Positions 8,537-17,544 of a stretch of DNA of 64,000 bases are shown one piece after another (position 1 is the first letter of the stretch; each line of letters starts with the position of its first letter). A program made the translations under genes and the position numbers. The notes beneath the pieces were generated by a model that saw only the letters and a program-made list of their open reading frames with translations, had not been told where the DNA came from and ran no database searches. The DNA lies in NCBI RefSeq assembly GCF_002002705.1, contig NZ_MUNS01000020.1:186001-250000 (forward strand), given 5' to 3'. Source of the DNA: Polaromonas sp. C04 (GTDB lineage Bacteria; Pseudomonadota; Gammaproteobacteria; Burkholderiales; Burkholderiaceae_C).

Positions 8537-9595
8537 ATGAACTTTCTCGACGGCCACCTGTTCCCCGAAAACCAGCAGCCGCTGATCATCACGGCCGCAC
8601 CGTATGCGCCGGGCTGGCTGCCCTCCGACTTTCCCGAAGACATCCCCGTCACCATGGAGGACCAGATCCAGAAGGCGGTGGACTGCTACAACGCCGGCGC
8701 CACCGTGCTGCACCTGCACGTGCGCGAGCTGGACGGTAAGGGCAGCAAGCGCCTGTCCAAGTTCAACGAGCTGATCGCCGGTGTGCGCAACGCGGTGCCC
8801 GAGATGATCATCCAGGTGGGCGGCTCCATCAGCTTTGCGCCCGAGACCGATGGCGCAGCGGCCAAGTGGCTCTCCGACGACACGCGCCACATGCTGGCAG
8901 AACTCGACCCCAAGCCCGACCAGGTCACGGTGACCGTGAACACCTCGCAGATGAACGTCACCGAGCAGGCGGAGCTGGCCGACTTCAAAGGCACCTCGCG
9001 CGAAAATCCCGCCATCTTCGAAGCCTACAAGGAGATGACGGTGCCCTCCCAGCCCGGCTGGGTGGAGGAGCACATCCGCCGTCTCACCAAGGCGGGCATC
9101 CAGAGCGCCTTCCAGTGCTACAACATCAACAGCTTCGAGTCGGTGGAGCGCCTGATGCGCCGCGGCGTCTACAAGGGCCCGCTGGTCATGAACTGGGTGG
9201 CGATTGGTGGTGGCATGGACAAGCCCAGCGTCTACAGCCTGGGCAACTTCGTGCGCGACGTGCCCGATGGCGCGGTGCTGACGGTGGAAAGCCACGTGCG
9301 CAACGTGCTGCCTGTCAACATGTTCGGCATCGCCATGGGCCTGCATGTGCGCTGCGGCACCGAAGACGGCCTGTGGAACCAGACGCGCACCGCCAAGGCG
9401 AGCACCGTCTCGCAGATCGAGCAGCTGGTGCGCATTTCGCGCGAGTTCGGCCGCCCGATTGCCACGGCCCGGCAAGCGCGCGAGATCAGCAAGATCGGCG
9501 TGTTCTACGACACCGTGGAAGAGTCGCTGCAGGCCAACGGCTTCGCGCCCAACCGCAACGGCGGCAACCAGGGCTTCCTGCGCAAGGCCGCCTGA
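8537..9595 (+). CDS. Beta-keto acid cleavage enzyme (BKACE, DUF849)
   Basis: A 352-residue member of the BKACE family, Zn-dependent enzymes that condense a beta-keto acid with acetyl-CoA and release acetoacetate plus a new CoA ester. The metal-binding HxH is in VLHLHVREL (about residue 60), after the strand PLIITAAPYAPGW. The founding member cleaves 3-keto-5-aminohexanoate, but the family is broad, so the substrate here is unknown. GGAGG is well placed before the ATG at 8537. The CoA-transferase starts 14 bp downstream, consistent with co-translation. Confidence 0.9.
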   Translation: MNFLDGHLFPENQQPLIITAAPYAPGWLPSDFPEDIPVTMEDQIQKAVDCYNAGATVLHLHVRELDGKGSKRLSKFNELIAGVRNAVPEMIIQVGGSISFAPETDGAAAKWLSDDTRHMLAELDPKPDQVTVTVNTSQMNVTEQAELADFKGTSRENPAIFEAYKEMTVPSQPGWVEEHIRRLTKAGIQSAFQCYNINSFESVERLMRRGVYKGPLVMNWVAIGGGMDKPSVYSLGNFVRDVPDGAVLTVESHVRNVLPVNMFGIAMGLHVRCGTEDGLWNQTRTAKASTVSQIEQLVRISREFGRPIATARQAREISKIGVFYDTVEESLQANGFAPNRNGGNQGFLRKAA

Positions 9596-9609
9596 GCGAG
9601 CCGTCTTTC

Positions 9610-10812
9610 ATGAACAACCCATCGCTTCCACTCTCTGGCATCCGTGTGCTGGACCTTTCCCGTGTGCTGGCCGGCCCCTGGTGCGGCATGGTCCTGGGGG
9701 ACTTCGGTGCCGAGGTGATCAAGGTCGAGCACCCGAAGCGGGGCGACGATACGCGCGACTGGGGCTCGCGCATTGGCTCGACGCAGACCGCCTACTTCAA
9801 TAGCGTCAACCGCAACAAGCGTTCGGTGACGCTGGACCTGCAGACCACCGAAGGCCAGCGGCTGGCGCTGGCGGTGGCTCGGCAATGCGATGTGGTGATC
9901 CAGAACTTCAAGTTCGGCGGTGTCGAGAAAATGGGTTTGGGCTACGAGCAGGTCAAGGCTGTGCGGCCCGACGTGGTGTACTGCTCGATCTCCGGCTACG
10001 ACCGCAGCGGCCCCGAGGCGGCGCGCCCGGGCTACGACCTGCTGGTGCAGGGCGAGGCCGGCTTGATGGCCCTCAATGGCGAGGCCAACCAGCCGCCGTT
10101 GAAGTTCGGCGTGGCGGTGGTGGACCTGTTCACCGGTATGTACTCGGCCCAGGCGGTGCTGGCGGCGCTATTCGAGCGCCAGCGCACCGGGCAGGGTCGC
10201 CACATCGAGATGGCGCTGTACGACTGCGGCATCATGGTCACCTCCTACTATGGCCTCGAGGCGTTGCTGATGGAAAAGGACCCGCCGCGCTACGGCAATT
10301 CCCATCCTTCTATCGTGCCCTACGGTGTATTCGACGCGGCCGATGGCCCGCTCGTCATCACCGTGGGCAACAACAGCCAGTTCGAGCGTTTTTGCCGCGA
10401 GGTGATCGAGCGCCCCGGCCTGGCCGACGATGAACGCTTCGCCACCAACGTGAAACGCACCGAGCACCGTGAGGTTCTGCTGCCGCAGATCCTGCACGAG
10501 CTGCGCAGCCGCCCGCGTGCCCTGCTGCTGCAGCGCCTGGCGGGCGCCGGCATCCCCTGCGGCGAGGTGCTGGGCCTGCACGAGGCGCTGACCTCCGAAC
10601 GCACGGCTCGCGGCGGCCTGTTGACCCAGCAGCCCCACCCCGAGGTCGGCAGCATGCACGTGCTGGCGCCACCGTACCGCCTCGACGGCGAGCGCTTGCC
10701 GGTGCGCCATGCGCCGCCAGTGCTGGGCGAGGGCACGCAGGACGTGCTGTCCGAACTGCTCGGCCTGAGCGAGGCCGAGCTGCAGAGCCTCAAGGCGGCA
10801 GGTATCGTCTGA
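9610..10812 (+). CDS. Class III CoA-transferase (CaiB/BaiF family)
   Basis: A 400-residue type III CoA-transferase that moves CoA between carboxylic acids. The N-terminus reads LSGIRVLDLSRVLAGPWCG, followed by GAEVIKVEHP. The catalytic aspartate is expected in AVVDLFTGMYSAQAVL, and QGRHIEMALYD follows as in formyl-CoA/carnitine CoA-transferases. It begins 14 bp after the BKACE stop. It may activate the substrate or recycle the CoA ester produced by BKACE. The donor and acceptor cannot be assigned. Confidence 0.9.
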   Translation: MNNPSLPLSGIRVLDLSRVLAGPWCGMVLGDFGAEVIKVEHPKRGDDTRDWGSRIGSTQTAYFNSVNRNKRSVTLDLQTTEGQRLALAVARQCDVVIQNFKFGGVEKMGLGYEQVKAVRPDVVYCSISGYDRSGPEAARPGYDLLVQGEAGLMALNGEANQPPLKFGVAVVDLFTGMYSAQAVLAALFERQRTGQGRHIEMALYDCGIMVTSYYGLEALLMEKDPPRYGNSHPSIVPYGVFDAADGPLVITVGNNSQFERFCREVIERPGLADDERFATNVKRTEHREVLLPQILHELRSRPRALLLQRLAGAGIPCGEVLGLHEALTSERTARGGLLTQQPHPEVGSMHVLAPPYRLDGERLPVRHAPPVLGEGTQDVLSELLGLSEAELQSLKAAGIV

Positions 10813-10833
10813 CCCGCAGGACATCGTGACGTA

Positions 10834-10863
10834 CGGCACGCCGGAGCAAGATGGCGCGTGCCG
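10834..10863. terminator. Hairpin between convergent genes
   Basis: CGGCACG (10834-10840) pairs with CGTGCCG (10857-10863) in the 63-bp gap between the convergent CoA-transferase and nitronate monooxygenase genes. There is no T-run, so this is only a possible bidirectional terminator. Confidence 0.25.
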
Positions 10864-10875
10864 GCGGCCAGACAC

Positions 10876-11838
10876 CTAGCGCACCAGCCTGGCGCACAGG
10901 CCGAGCCGCGCTTCGGCATCAAGACTGATGCGCGCCACCAGGGTTGCCGCGTCTTCCACGCTGTGGATCAGGTCCACGGCCTCGCCGGCCCAGACCACGG
11001 TGGTGTCGAGATTGCCGTCGCCCATCGCCTCGTGGTAGGCCGTGCGCTCGATGGGAAGGGCTTCGATCAGTTCTTCTTCGCGGCCACTCCAGCGCGTCAC
11101 GAATTCATTGTGCAGCGCGCGCCCGTAGTAGCCCCGAGGCCAGCCGTAGCCGCGCACGATGTCGAAGACGCGGGTGCGCAAGGTCTCGTGGCCGCGCGCC
11201 GCCACGATGCGCTGCTTGGCGCGCTGGCGCCCGAGCGCCTCGGTGCTGGCATAAAAGCGGGTCCCGATGAGGGCACCGTGGGCCCCGAGTGCCAGTGCCG
11301 CCGCCAGGCCGCGGCCATCGGCGATGCCGCCGGCCGCCAGCACCGGCGTCGGCGCCACCGCATCGACCACGGCGGGCACCAGCGGCAGCGTGGCGCGGCC
11401 GCCGCCGTGGCCGCCGGCCTCGGTGCCCTGGGCCACGATGATGTCGGCGCCGGCCTCCTGCGCCAGCCGGGCCTCGTCGAGGTCCTGCACCTGGCAGATC
11501 AGCCGGCAGCCGGCTGCCTTGATGATGGCGCCGTGGGGCCGCGGGTCGCCAAAAGACAACATCACGGCGTCGGGCTGATAGCGCAGCACCAGTTCGATCA
11601 CGCCCCGATCGACCGCCCAGGTGATCAGGCCGACGCCCCAGGGTTGCTGGGTGGCTTCCTTGGCGCGGAACATTTCCTTGCGCAGCCAGGCCGGATCGCC
11701 ATAGCCGCCGCCCACCAGGCCCAGGCCGCCGGCGTTGGACACGGCCGCGGCGAGGTGCCCGCCCGAGACGCCGGCCATCGGCGCGAGAACAATCGGGTGG
11801 CGCAGGGCGAACAGGTTGGTCAGTCCGGTCTCAATCAT
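10876..11838 (-). CDS. Nitronate monooxygenase / 2-nitropropane dioxygenase-like flavoprotein
   Basis: A 320-residue FMN-dependent TIM-barrel enzyme of the nitronate monooxygenase family. Typical elements are HPIVLAPMAGVSGGHLAAAVSN at the N-terminus (shown here in part), GTEAGGHGGG and VLAAGGIADGRGLAAALALGA, which make the phosphate-binding site. It oxidises alkyl nitronates, although some relatives act as enoyl reductases or quinone reductases. It is divergent from a MarR-type regulator, whose presumed operator lies between the two genes. Confidence 0.88.
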   Translation of the reverse strand: MIETGLTNLFALRHPIVLAPMAGVSGGHLAAAVSNAGGLGLVGGGYGDPAWLRKEMFRAKEATQQPWGVGLITWAVDRGVIELVLRYQPDAVMLSFGDPRPHGAIIKAAGCRLICQVQDLDEARLAQEAGADIIVAQGTEAGGHGGGRATLPLVPAVVDAVAPTPVLAAGGIADGRGLAAALALGAHGALIGTRFYASTEALGRQRAKQRIVAARGHETLRTRVFDIVRGYGWPRGYYGRALHNEFVTRWSGREEELIEALPIERTAYHEAMGDGNLDTTVVWAGEAVDLIHSVEDAATLVARISLDAEARLGLCARLVR

Positions 11839-11923
11839 GGTGTTGCAGGTCCAGGGGCGCTTGCGCCTGCGGGTGGATGCGGCGCAAAAGAGGGAGCAGA
11901 GTGGGCGCGAGCGGCTGTCTTTA

Positions 11924-11938
11924 TATCATGACGTGATA
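11924..11938. promoter_or_regulatory. Candidate MarR operator
   Basis: TATCA-N5-TGATA, a perfect 5-bp inverted repeat, lies 10 bp upstream of the MarR gene start and in the spacer shared with the divergent nitronate monooxygenase gene. Position and symmetry fit autoregulation by MarR. Confidence 0.45.
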
Positions 11939-11948
11939 CAGTTTGTCC

Positions 11949-12404
11949 ATGAAAACCCAACCGGTGAAACTGCCCGTGCGCGCCATGCCCAAAGCCGAAT
12001 TCGAAAAAATGGCGCAGCTGCGCTACCGGCTGCGCCGCTTCATGCGCTTCAGCGAGGAGGCGACGCGCAAGTCGGGCGTAACGCCGCTGCAGTACCAGTT
12101 GATGCTGCAGATCAAGGGCTTTCCGGGCCGGGACTGGGCCACCGTGGTGGAGCTGGCAGAGCGCCTGCAGGCCAAGCACAACGGCGTCGTCGCCCTCGTG
12201 TCGCGCTGCGAGGCCGCCGGGCTGGTCAGCCGCAGCGCCAGCCAGAGCGACCTGCGCCGGGTCGAAGTGCGCCTGACGCCGCAGGGCGAGTTGTGCCTGG
12301 CGCGGCTGGCGCAACTGCACCGCAGCGAGCTGGCCTCGCTGCAGGCGCATCTGGGCCAGACCGATCCGGCCAAGCTGCTTGCGGCCGGCGGCCAGATGGC
12401 TTGA
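11949..12404 (+). CDS. MarR-family transcriptional regulator
   Basis: A 151-residue winged-helix repressor. It contains SGVTPLQYQLMLQIKG, the recognition region TVVELAERLQAKHNGVVALV and the wing SDLRRVEVRLTPQGE, all typical of MarR. The ATG at 11949 is preferred over a TTG two codons upstream. It is divergent from nitronate monooxygenase, and an inverted repeat immediately upstream probably serves as operator for both promoters. The quinone oxidoreductase 100 bp downstream could be part of the regulon. Confidence 0.9.
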   Translation: MKTQPVKLPVRAMPKAEFEKMAQLRYRLRRFMRFSEEATRKSGVTPLQYQLMLQIKGFPGRDWATVVELAERLQAKHNGVVALVSRCEAAGLVSRSASQSDLRRVEVRLTPQGELCLARLAQLHRSELASLQAHLGQTDPAKLLAAGGQMA

Positions 12405-12504
12405 GCCGGCGCGTCTGGTGCAGGCTCGGCGCCGCAACGCGCCGCGCGGTTTCGTGGCACGATTCGGCGCAAGCCCGATTCACCCCATCTTCAGGAGACC
12501 CGAC

Positions 12505-13500
12505 ATGACATCCATCACCAGCAAAGCGGTTCGCATCGACCAGCAGGGCGGCCCCGAGCAGCTCAAACTCGTCGATGTGAGCGTGGGCGATCCGCGCCCC
12601 GGCGAGATCCGCATCCGGCACCGCGCCATCGGCCTGAACTTTATCGACGTGTACCAGCGCGACGGCCTGTACCCGATGCCGGTGCCGCTGCAGCTCGGCA
12701 TGGAAGCCGCGGGCGTGGTCGAGGCCGTGGGCGAGGGCGTGACCCACCTGCAGGTGGGCGACCGCGCCGCCTATGCCAGTCAGCCGCCCGGCAGCTACTG
12801 CGAAGTGCGCGTGATGCCCGCCAAGTGCGTGTGCAAGCTGCCCGATGCGATCTCGTTCGAGACCGGCGCGGCCATGATGCTCAAGGGCCTGACCGCGCAG
12901 TACCTGCTCAAAAGAACGCTGCCGCAGGGCGGGCTGCAGGCCGGCGACTTCGTGCTGTTCCACGCGGCCGCAGGCGGCGTCGGGCTGATCGCCTGCCAGT
13001 GGGCCAAGGCGTTGGGCCTGCAGCTGATCGGCACCGCCGGCTCGGACGCCAAATGCGCGCTGGCGCTGCAAAACGGCGCGGCCTTCGCCATCAACTACAG
13101 CACGCAGGACTTCGCTGCGCGCGTGAAGGAGATCACCGGCGGGCAGGGCGTGAAGGTGGTGTACGACTCGGTCGGCAAGGACACCTTCGAGAAATCGCTC
13201 GATTGCCTGCGCCCGTTCGGCCTGCTGGCCAGCTTCGGCAATGCGTCCGGCCCGGTGCCGCCGTTTGCGCCCGGCATCCTGGCCGCCAAGGGCTCGCTCT
13301 ACCTCACGCGCCAGACCCTGTTCCACCACATTGCCACGCGCGAGAGCACGCAGGCCATGGCCGACGACCTGTTTGCCATGGTGGGCAGCGGCCAGGTCAA
13401 GATCCACATTGGCCAGCGCTTTGCGCTGGCCGAGGTGCGGCAGGCGCACATCGCGCTGGAAGCGCGCCAGACCATCGGCTGCACCATCCTGACGCTGTGA
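12505..13500 (+). CDS. NADPH:quinone oxidoreductase, zinc-less MDR family
   Basis: A complete 331-residue MDR-superfamily quinone oxidoreductase. GLNFIDVYQRDGLYP marks the substrate side and FHAAAGGVGLIACQWAK the NADPH-binding loop. The length equals that of E. coli Qor. An AGGAG sequence precedes the ATG at 12505. Its stop overlaps the GTG start of the Nudix gene (GTGA), so the two are translationally coupled. It is a paralogue of the truncated gene at the left edge of the window. Confidence 0.92.
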   Translation: MTSITSKAVRIDQQGGPEQLKLVDVSVGDPRPGEIRIRHRAIGLNFIDVYQRDGLYPMPVPLQLGMEAAGVVEAVGEGVTHLQVGDRAAYASQPPGSYCEVRVMPAKCVCKLPDAISFETGAAMMLKGLTAQYLLKRTLPQGGLQAGDFVLFHAAAGGVGLIACQWAKALGLQLIGTAGSDAKCALALQNGAAFAINYSTQDFAARVKEITGGQGVKVVYDSVGKDTFEKSLDCLRPFGLLASFGNASGPVPPFAPGILAAKGSLYLTRQTLFHHIATRESTQAMADDLFAMVGSGQVKIHIGQRFALAEVRQAHIALEARQTIGCTILTL

Positions 13501-14315
13501 CGAAGTTGTTGCCCGATCCGGCCTGGCTGGCCGGGCTGCGCACCGCTGCCAGTCAGCCGCCCTTGCGGGCGCGTGTGCCCTTGTGGGCGGGGGAGGTTGT
13601 CATCGGTTCGGTGGAGCCGGAATTTTTGAACCAAATAGCATTCAAGCCCATACAGGGTCTGCACAGTACGCTACAAAAAGTGGAGCGTGACGGCGCCCCG
13701 GGCTGGCGCCTGACGGGAGATGTCACGGCCGGCCTCGATACCCTGGCGCGCGCCCTGCGGGACGCCGGCCTGGCCCATGTCTGGCGCAACGAGCAGCTGG
13801 CCGTGACCGGCAAGGCGGGCGAGCGCCTGGGCACGGTCGAGCGCGCGGTGGTGCGTGCGCTGGGCATCACCACGCACGCGGTACACCTGGTCGGGGCAAG
13901 CTTTGACGGCCGCGTCTGGGTGCAGCAGCGCGCGCTCGACAAGCCCAACGACCCCGGCCTGTGGGATACCTTGATGGGCGGCATGGTCGCGGCCCGCGAT
14001 ACGCAGCAGCAGGCCCTGGTGCGCGAGACCTGGGAGGAGGCGGGCCTGGCGCTCGATGCGCTACAGGACGTCACCCACGGCGGCCGGGTCGGCATCCGCC
14101 GGCCGTCCGGCGCGGACGAAGAGCCCGGCTACACCGTCGAGGGGATCGATTGGTACCGCTGCACCGTGCCCGCAGGCCTGGTGCCCGTCAACCAGGATGG
14201 CGAGGTGGCGCGCTTTGCCTTGCTGGATCAGCGCGAGTTGCTCTGCAAAATGCAGCAAGGCGAATTCACGCTGGAGGCGGCGCTGATTCTGGCGGCGTGG
14301 TTCGAATCCTTGTGA
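13497..14315 (+). CDS. Nudix hydrolase with DUF4743 N-terminal domain
   Basis: A 272-residue protein starting at a GTG that overlaps the upstream stop codon. Residues ~1-120 match the DUF4743 region found ahead of Nudix domains in Tnr3-like proteins. The Nudix box GGMVAARDTQQQALVRETWE continues into EAGL; the first conserved Glu is replaced by Asp. Relatives act on oxidised thiamine diphosphate, but the substrate here is an inference. A copy of the dispersed palindromic repeat (13635-13680) encodes part of the N-terminal domain. It is coupled to the quinone oxidoreductase. Confidence 0.85.
   Translation: MTKLLPDPAWLAGLRTAASQPPLRARVPLWAGEVVIGSVEPEFLNQIAFKPIQGLHSTLQKVERDGAPGWRLTGDVTAGLDTLARALRDAGLAHVWRNEQLAVTGKAGERLGTVERAVVRALGITTHAVHLVGASFDGRVWVQQRALDKPNDPGLWDTLMGGMVAARDTQQQALVRETWEEAGLALDALQDVTHGGRVGIRRPSGADEEPGYTVEGIDWYRCTVPAGLVPVNQDGEVARFALLDQRELLCKMQQGEFTLEAALILAAWFESL
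13635..13680 (+). repeat. Dispersed palindromic repeat, copy A (in Nudix gene)
   Basis: The core CAAGCCCATACAGGGTCTGC followed by ACAGTACGCTAC aligns with the copy at 58231-58288 (CCCATGCCAGTTCTGCACAT, then GCTAC). It is in frame and encodes part of the N-terminal domain of the Nudix protein. Confidence 0.6.
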
Positions 14316-14325
14316 ATCGCCCGCC

Positions 14326-15333
14326 ATGTTTCAGCCCCGCTTTTTGCCCGACAACTTCACGCTGGCCCTGGTCGCCACGGTGGCGCTGGCCAGCGTGTGG
14401 CCGGCGCGCGGTGCGCTGGGCGCCGATTTTGAAACCCTGACCGCCGTGGCCATCGGCCTGCTGTTTTTCCTGCACGGCGCCAAGCTCTCGCGCGAGGCCA
14501 TCATCGCCGGCGCCACGCACTGGCGGCTGCACCTGCTGGTGCTGGCCAGCACCTTCGGGCTGTTTCCAGTGCTCGGGCTGGCGCTCAAACCGTTGCTGGC
14601 GCCGCTGGTCACGCCAGACCTGTACCTGGGTGTGCTGTTCCTGTGCATGCTGCCGGCCACGGTGCAGTCGGCCATCGCGTTCACCTCGATCGCGCGCGGC
14701 AACGTGGCGGCCGCCGTGTGCAGTGCCTCGGCCTCCACCCTGATCGGCATTTTCATCACGCCGGTGCTGGTGAGCCTGTTCGTGGTGCCGCACCGGGCGG
14801 GGGCGGCCAGTGCCTGGAGTTCGATTGGCCACATCATGTTGCAGCTGATGGCGCCCTTTGTCGCCGGGCAGTTGCTGCGCGGCTGGATCCATCCCTGGCT
14901 GGCACGCCACGGCGGCGCGCTCAAATTCGTCGACCAGGGCTCGATCCTGCTGGTGGTCTATACCGCGTTCAGCGCCGCCGTCGTGCAGGGCTTGTGGAAG
15001 CAGGTGTCCTTCTCAAGCCTGGCCGGCCTGCTGGGGGTGTGCGCCGTGCTGCTGGCACTGATGCTGGGGCTGACCGGCTGGAGCGCGCGCCGGCTCGGCT
15101 TTACGAAGGAAGACGAAATCACCATCGTGTTTTGCGGCTCCAAGAAAAGCCTGGCCAGCGGCATTCCGATGGCCAAGGTGCTGTTTGCCTCGGGCGCGGT
15201 GGGTGCCGTCGTGCTGCCGCTGATGCTGTTTCACCAGATCCAGTTGATGGTCTGCGCGGTGCTGGCGCGGCGCTACGCGCGGCGTGCGCACGCGGCCTCC
15301 GCGCAGGACGCGGTGGCCACACCCTCGCGCTGA
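14326..15333 (+). CDS. Bile acid:sodium symporter family protein (SBF-like)
   Basis: A 335-residue integral membrane protein with about 10 hydrophobic segments, matching the SBF-like group (YfeH type). Signature stretches are ALAVGLLFFLHGAKLS-like (here IGLLFFLHGAKLSREAI), LPATVQSAIAFTSIARGN and CGSKKSLASGIPMAKVLF. It probably cotransports an organic anion with sodium, but the substrate is not evident. It starts 10 bp after the Nudix stop, so it could belong to the same transcript. Confidence 0.9.
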   Translation: MFQPRFLPDNFTLALVATVALASVWPARGALGADFETLTAVAIGLLFFLHGAKLSREAIIAGATHWRLHLLVLASTFGLFPVLGLALKPLLAPLVTPDLYLGVLFLCMLPATVQSAIAFTSIARGNVAAAVCSASASTLIGIFITPVLVSLFVVPHRAGAASAWSSIGHIMLQLMAPFVAGQLLRGWIHPWLARHGGALKFVDQGSILLVVYTAFSAAVVQGLWKQVSFSSLAGLLGVCAVLLALMLGLTGWSARRLGFTKEDEITIVFCGSKKSLASGIPMAKVLFASGAVGAVVLPLMLFHQIQLMVCAVLARRYARRAHAASAQDAVATPSR

Positions 15334-15339
15334 AGCGGC

Positions 15340-15365
15340 GCGGGCGTTTGCGGGCTCGCGCCCGC
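15340..15365. terminator. GC hairpin between convergent genes
   Basis: GCGGGCG (15340-15346) pairs with CGCCCGC (15359-15365) between the convergent SBF and Na/Pi transporter genes. The stem is strong but has no T-tract. Confidence 0.4.
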
Positions 15366-15366
15366 T

Positions 15367-17037
15367 TCAGGTGCGGCGGTTGTCTTCGCCCAGCGTGGCG
15401 GTCTTGAGCCGGTTCGGCGCCAGTGCGCCGGCCGACTCAAGAATCGGGTAGGCGATCGAGCAGATGTGCGAGTTGATGCGCTTCAAGTCGCTGATCAGGT
15501 CGATGTGCAGCGAACTGGTCTCGATGCTCAGCACGCTGTTCTCGCTCAGGCGGTCCAGGTGCGCCGTGGCGTAGCGCCGCTCCAGGTCGCGAAAGCGCAT
15601 TTTTTCCTCGATCAGCTTCTGCGCATCGTGCACATTGCCGTTCAGGAACACGCTCATGCCCAGGCGCAGGTTGTCCACCAGGCGCGCGTGCAGCTCGCTG
15701 ATCTCGGCCATGCCGGCCTCCGAGAAGCTGCGCCCCGGCTTGATTTTCTTGTCTTCCACATCGATGAGCACGCGCTCGATGATGTCGCCGACCTGCTCCA
15801 TGTTGATGGTGAAGCTGATGATGTCGGTCCAGCGCCGGCTCTCTTCTTCATCGAGCGCCTCGCGCGGGATCTTCGTCATGTAGTACTTGATGGCCGTGTA
15901 CAGCTCATCCACCGTGTCGTCCATCTTGCGCAGCTCCTGGGCGAGGCGCAAGTCATTGGTCTTGATCACGGTGAGCATGCCGTTCATCATGGTCTCCACC
16001 ACATCGGCCTGGTGCAGGGCCTCGCGCGCGGCGCACGAGATGGCCAGCGAGGGCATGGGCAGCGCCGACGGATCCAGGTGGCGCGGGCGCATCTGCGAGG
16101 CGGACGTGTCCGGCTTCTTCGGCAGCAGCCTGGCGACGAGGCGCGCCACCGGCTGCGTCAGACCGATGAAGGCCACGCTCATGATGACGTTGAAGCCCAG
16201 GTGGAACAGCACCACGCCGTGCGTGGGACTGGGCAGAAGCGGCTGCACGTGGCGCAGCCACAGGCCGACGCAGGGCGCCATCAGCGCCACGCCCATCATC
16301 TTGAACACCAGGTTGCCGACGCTGACCTGGCGCACCTCGACGGCCGACTTGGCGGTGGTCAGCACGGCGGCCAGGCCACTGCCCAGGTTGGCGCCCAGCA
16401 CCAGGCCCAGCGCCACGTCCAGCGAGATCATGGAGGAGGCGGCCAGCGCCGCGATCAGCAGCACCACGGCCAGGCTCGAATAGGCCATGACGGCCAGCAG
16501 CATGCCCAGGATGATTTCGGTCGGCAGGTCGCTGCCGACCGAGCCCAGCAGGGCGCGCACGGCAGGCGTGGCCAGCAGCGGCGCGGCGGACACCATGATC
16601 AGCTGCAGCGCCAGCAGGATCAGCCCCAGCCCGATCACGACCCGCCCGATGCGCCCGGCCAGCGTGTCCTGGCGCGTGAGGAACAGCACCACGCCGGTGA
16701 AAATGAACAGCGGCGAGAGCCAGGACAGATCGAACGAGAACAGCACGACCATCAGCGCGGTACCGATATCGGCCCCGCGCATCACGGCCAGCGCGGCCGG
16801 CAGCGTGATCAGGCCCTGACCCACAAAGGACGAGGTCATCAGCGAGGTCGCGGTGCTGGACTGCAGCAGCGCCGTCACGCCGATGCCCGAGAGCGCCGCC
16901 GTGAAGCGGTTGCCCATGCTGCGCGCGAGCACCTGCCGCAAATTGCTGCCGAACGCGCGCAGCACCCCCGTGCGCACCAGCTGGGTGCCCCAGACCAGCA
17001 GCGCGACGTCGGCGAACAGGTTGAGCAGGTCCTTCAT
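15367..17037 (-). CDS. Na/Pi cotransporter family protein with C-terminal PhoU-like domain
   Basis: A 556-residue protein. Residues ~1-310 contain two Na_Pi_cotrans repeats with the QSS motifs (GVTALLQSSTATSLM, and the corresponding ANLGSGLAAVLTT segment). Residues ~340-550 form a PhoU-like helical bundle. It is expected to import phosphate with sodium at the inner membrane, while the PhoU part may couple to phosphate status. It ends at a GC hairpin and begins 6 bp after the lspA stop, making it the last gene of the ribF-ileS-lspA strand run. Confidence 0.92.
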   Translation of the reverse strand: MKDLLNLFADVALLVWGTQLVRTGVLRAFGSNLRQVLARSMGNRFTAALSGIGVTALLQSSTATSLMTSSFVGQGLITLPAALAVMRGADIGTALMVVLFSFDLSWLSPLFIFTGVVLFLTRQDTLAGRIGRVVIGLGLILLALQLIMVSAAPLLATPAVRALLGSVGSDLPTEIILGMLLAVMAYSSLAVVLLIAALAASSMISLDVALGLVLGANLGSGLAAVLTTAKSAVEVRQVSVGNLVFKMMGVALMAPCVGLWLRHVQPLLPSPTHGVVLFHLGFNVIMSVAFIGLTQPVARLVARLLPKKPDTSASQMRPRHLDPSALPMPSLAISCAAREALHQADVVETMMNGMLTVIKTNDLRLAQELRKMDDTVDELYTAIKYYMTKIPREALDEEESRRWTDIISFTINMEQVGDIIERVLIDVEDKKIKPGRSFSEAGMAEISELHARLVDNLRLGMSVFLNGNVHDAQKLIEEKMRFRDLERRYATAHLDRLSENSVLSIETSSLHIDLISDLKRINSHICSIAYPILESAGALAPNRLKTATLGEDNRRT

Positions 17038-17043
17038 GCGGGG

Positions 17044-17544
17044 CTAGCGGCCGCGTCGCACCCGGCGCAGCTCGTCGAGGATCAGGCAGGCCGCGCCCAG
17101 CGTGATGGCGCTGTCGGCCAGGTTGAAGGCCGGAAAGTGCGTGCCGTGCCAGTGAAAGTCCAGGAAATCGATCACGTAGCTGTGCAGCAGCCGGTCCACC
17201 ACATTGCCCACGGCACCGCCCAGAATGCAGGCCAGCGCAAACGAAAACAGCTTCTGGCCCGCGTGCGAGCGCAGCAGCCACACGATCAGCAGCGCCGCCA
17301 CCACGCCGATGGCGGTGAAGAACCAGCGCTGCCAGCCCGAGGCCGCCGCCAGGAACGAGAACGCCGCGCCGCTGTTATGCACCCGCACCACGTTGAAGAA
17401 GCTGGTCACCACCGTGCTGGCGCCGAGCTGGTAGTAGCCCAGGATCAGCACCTTGGTGAACTGGTCCAGGATCAGCACGGCGAGGGCCAGGCCCAGCCAG
17501 GGCAACAGGCTGCCGGAGGATTTGACGAAGCTGCTCTTGGCCAT
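17044..17544 (-). CDS. lspA: Lipoprotein signal peptidase II
   Basis: A 166-residue aspartyl protease of the inner membrane that removes signal peptides from prolipoproteins. It has four membrane helices, NSGAAFSFL, and the two catalytic aspartates in GNVVDRLL and FNLADSAI. Its start overlaps the ileS stop by one base (TAATG). The ribF-ileS-lspA order is conserved in many proteobacteria. Confidence 0.98.
   Translation of the reverse strand: MAKSSFVKSSGSLLPWLGLALAVLILDQFTKVLILGYYQLGASTVVTSFFNVVRVHNSGAAFSFLAAASGWQRWFFTAIGVVAALLIVWLLRSHAGQKLFSFALACILGGAVGNVVDRLLHSYVIDFLDFHWHGTHFPAFNLADSAITLGAACLILDELRRVRRGR

Noticed and set aside
5514-10812. Carnitine/gamma-butyrobetaine degradation operon
   Set aside because: TauD and BKACE families would fit, but carnitine dehydrogenase, thioesterase and betaine genes are absent and the dioxygenase lacks the extra N-terminal domain of gamma-butyrobetaine hydroxylases.
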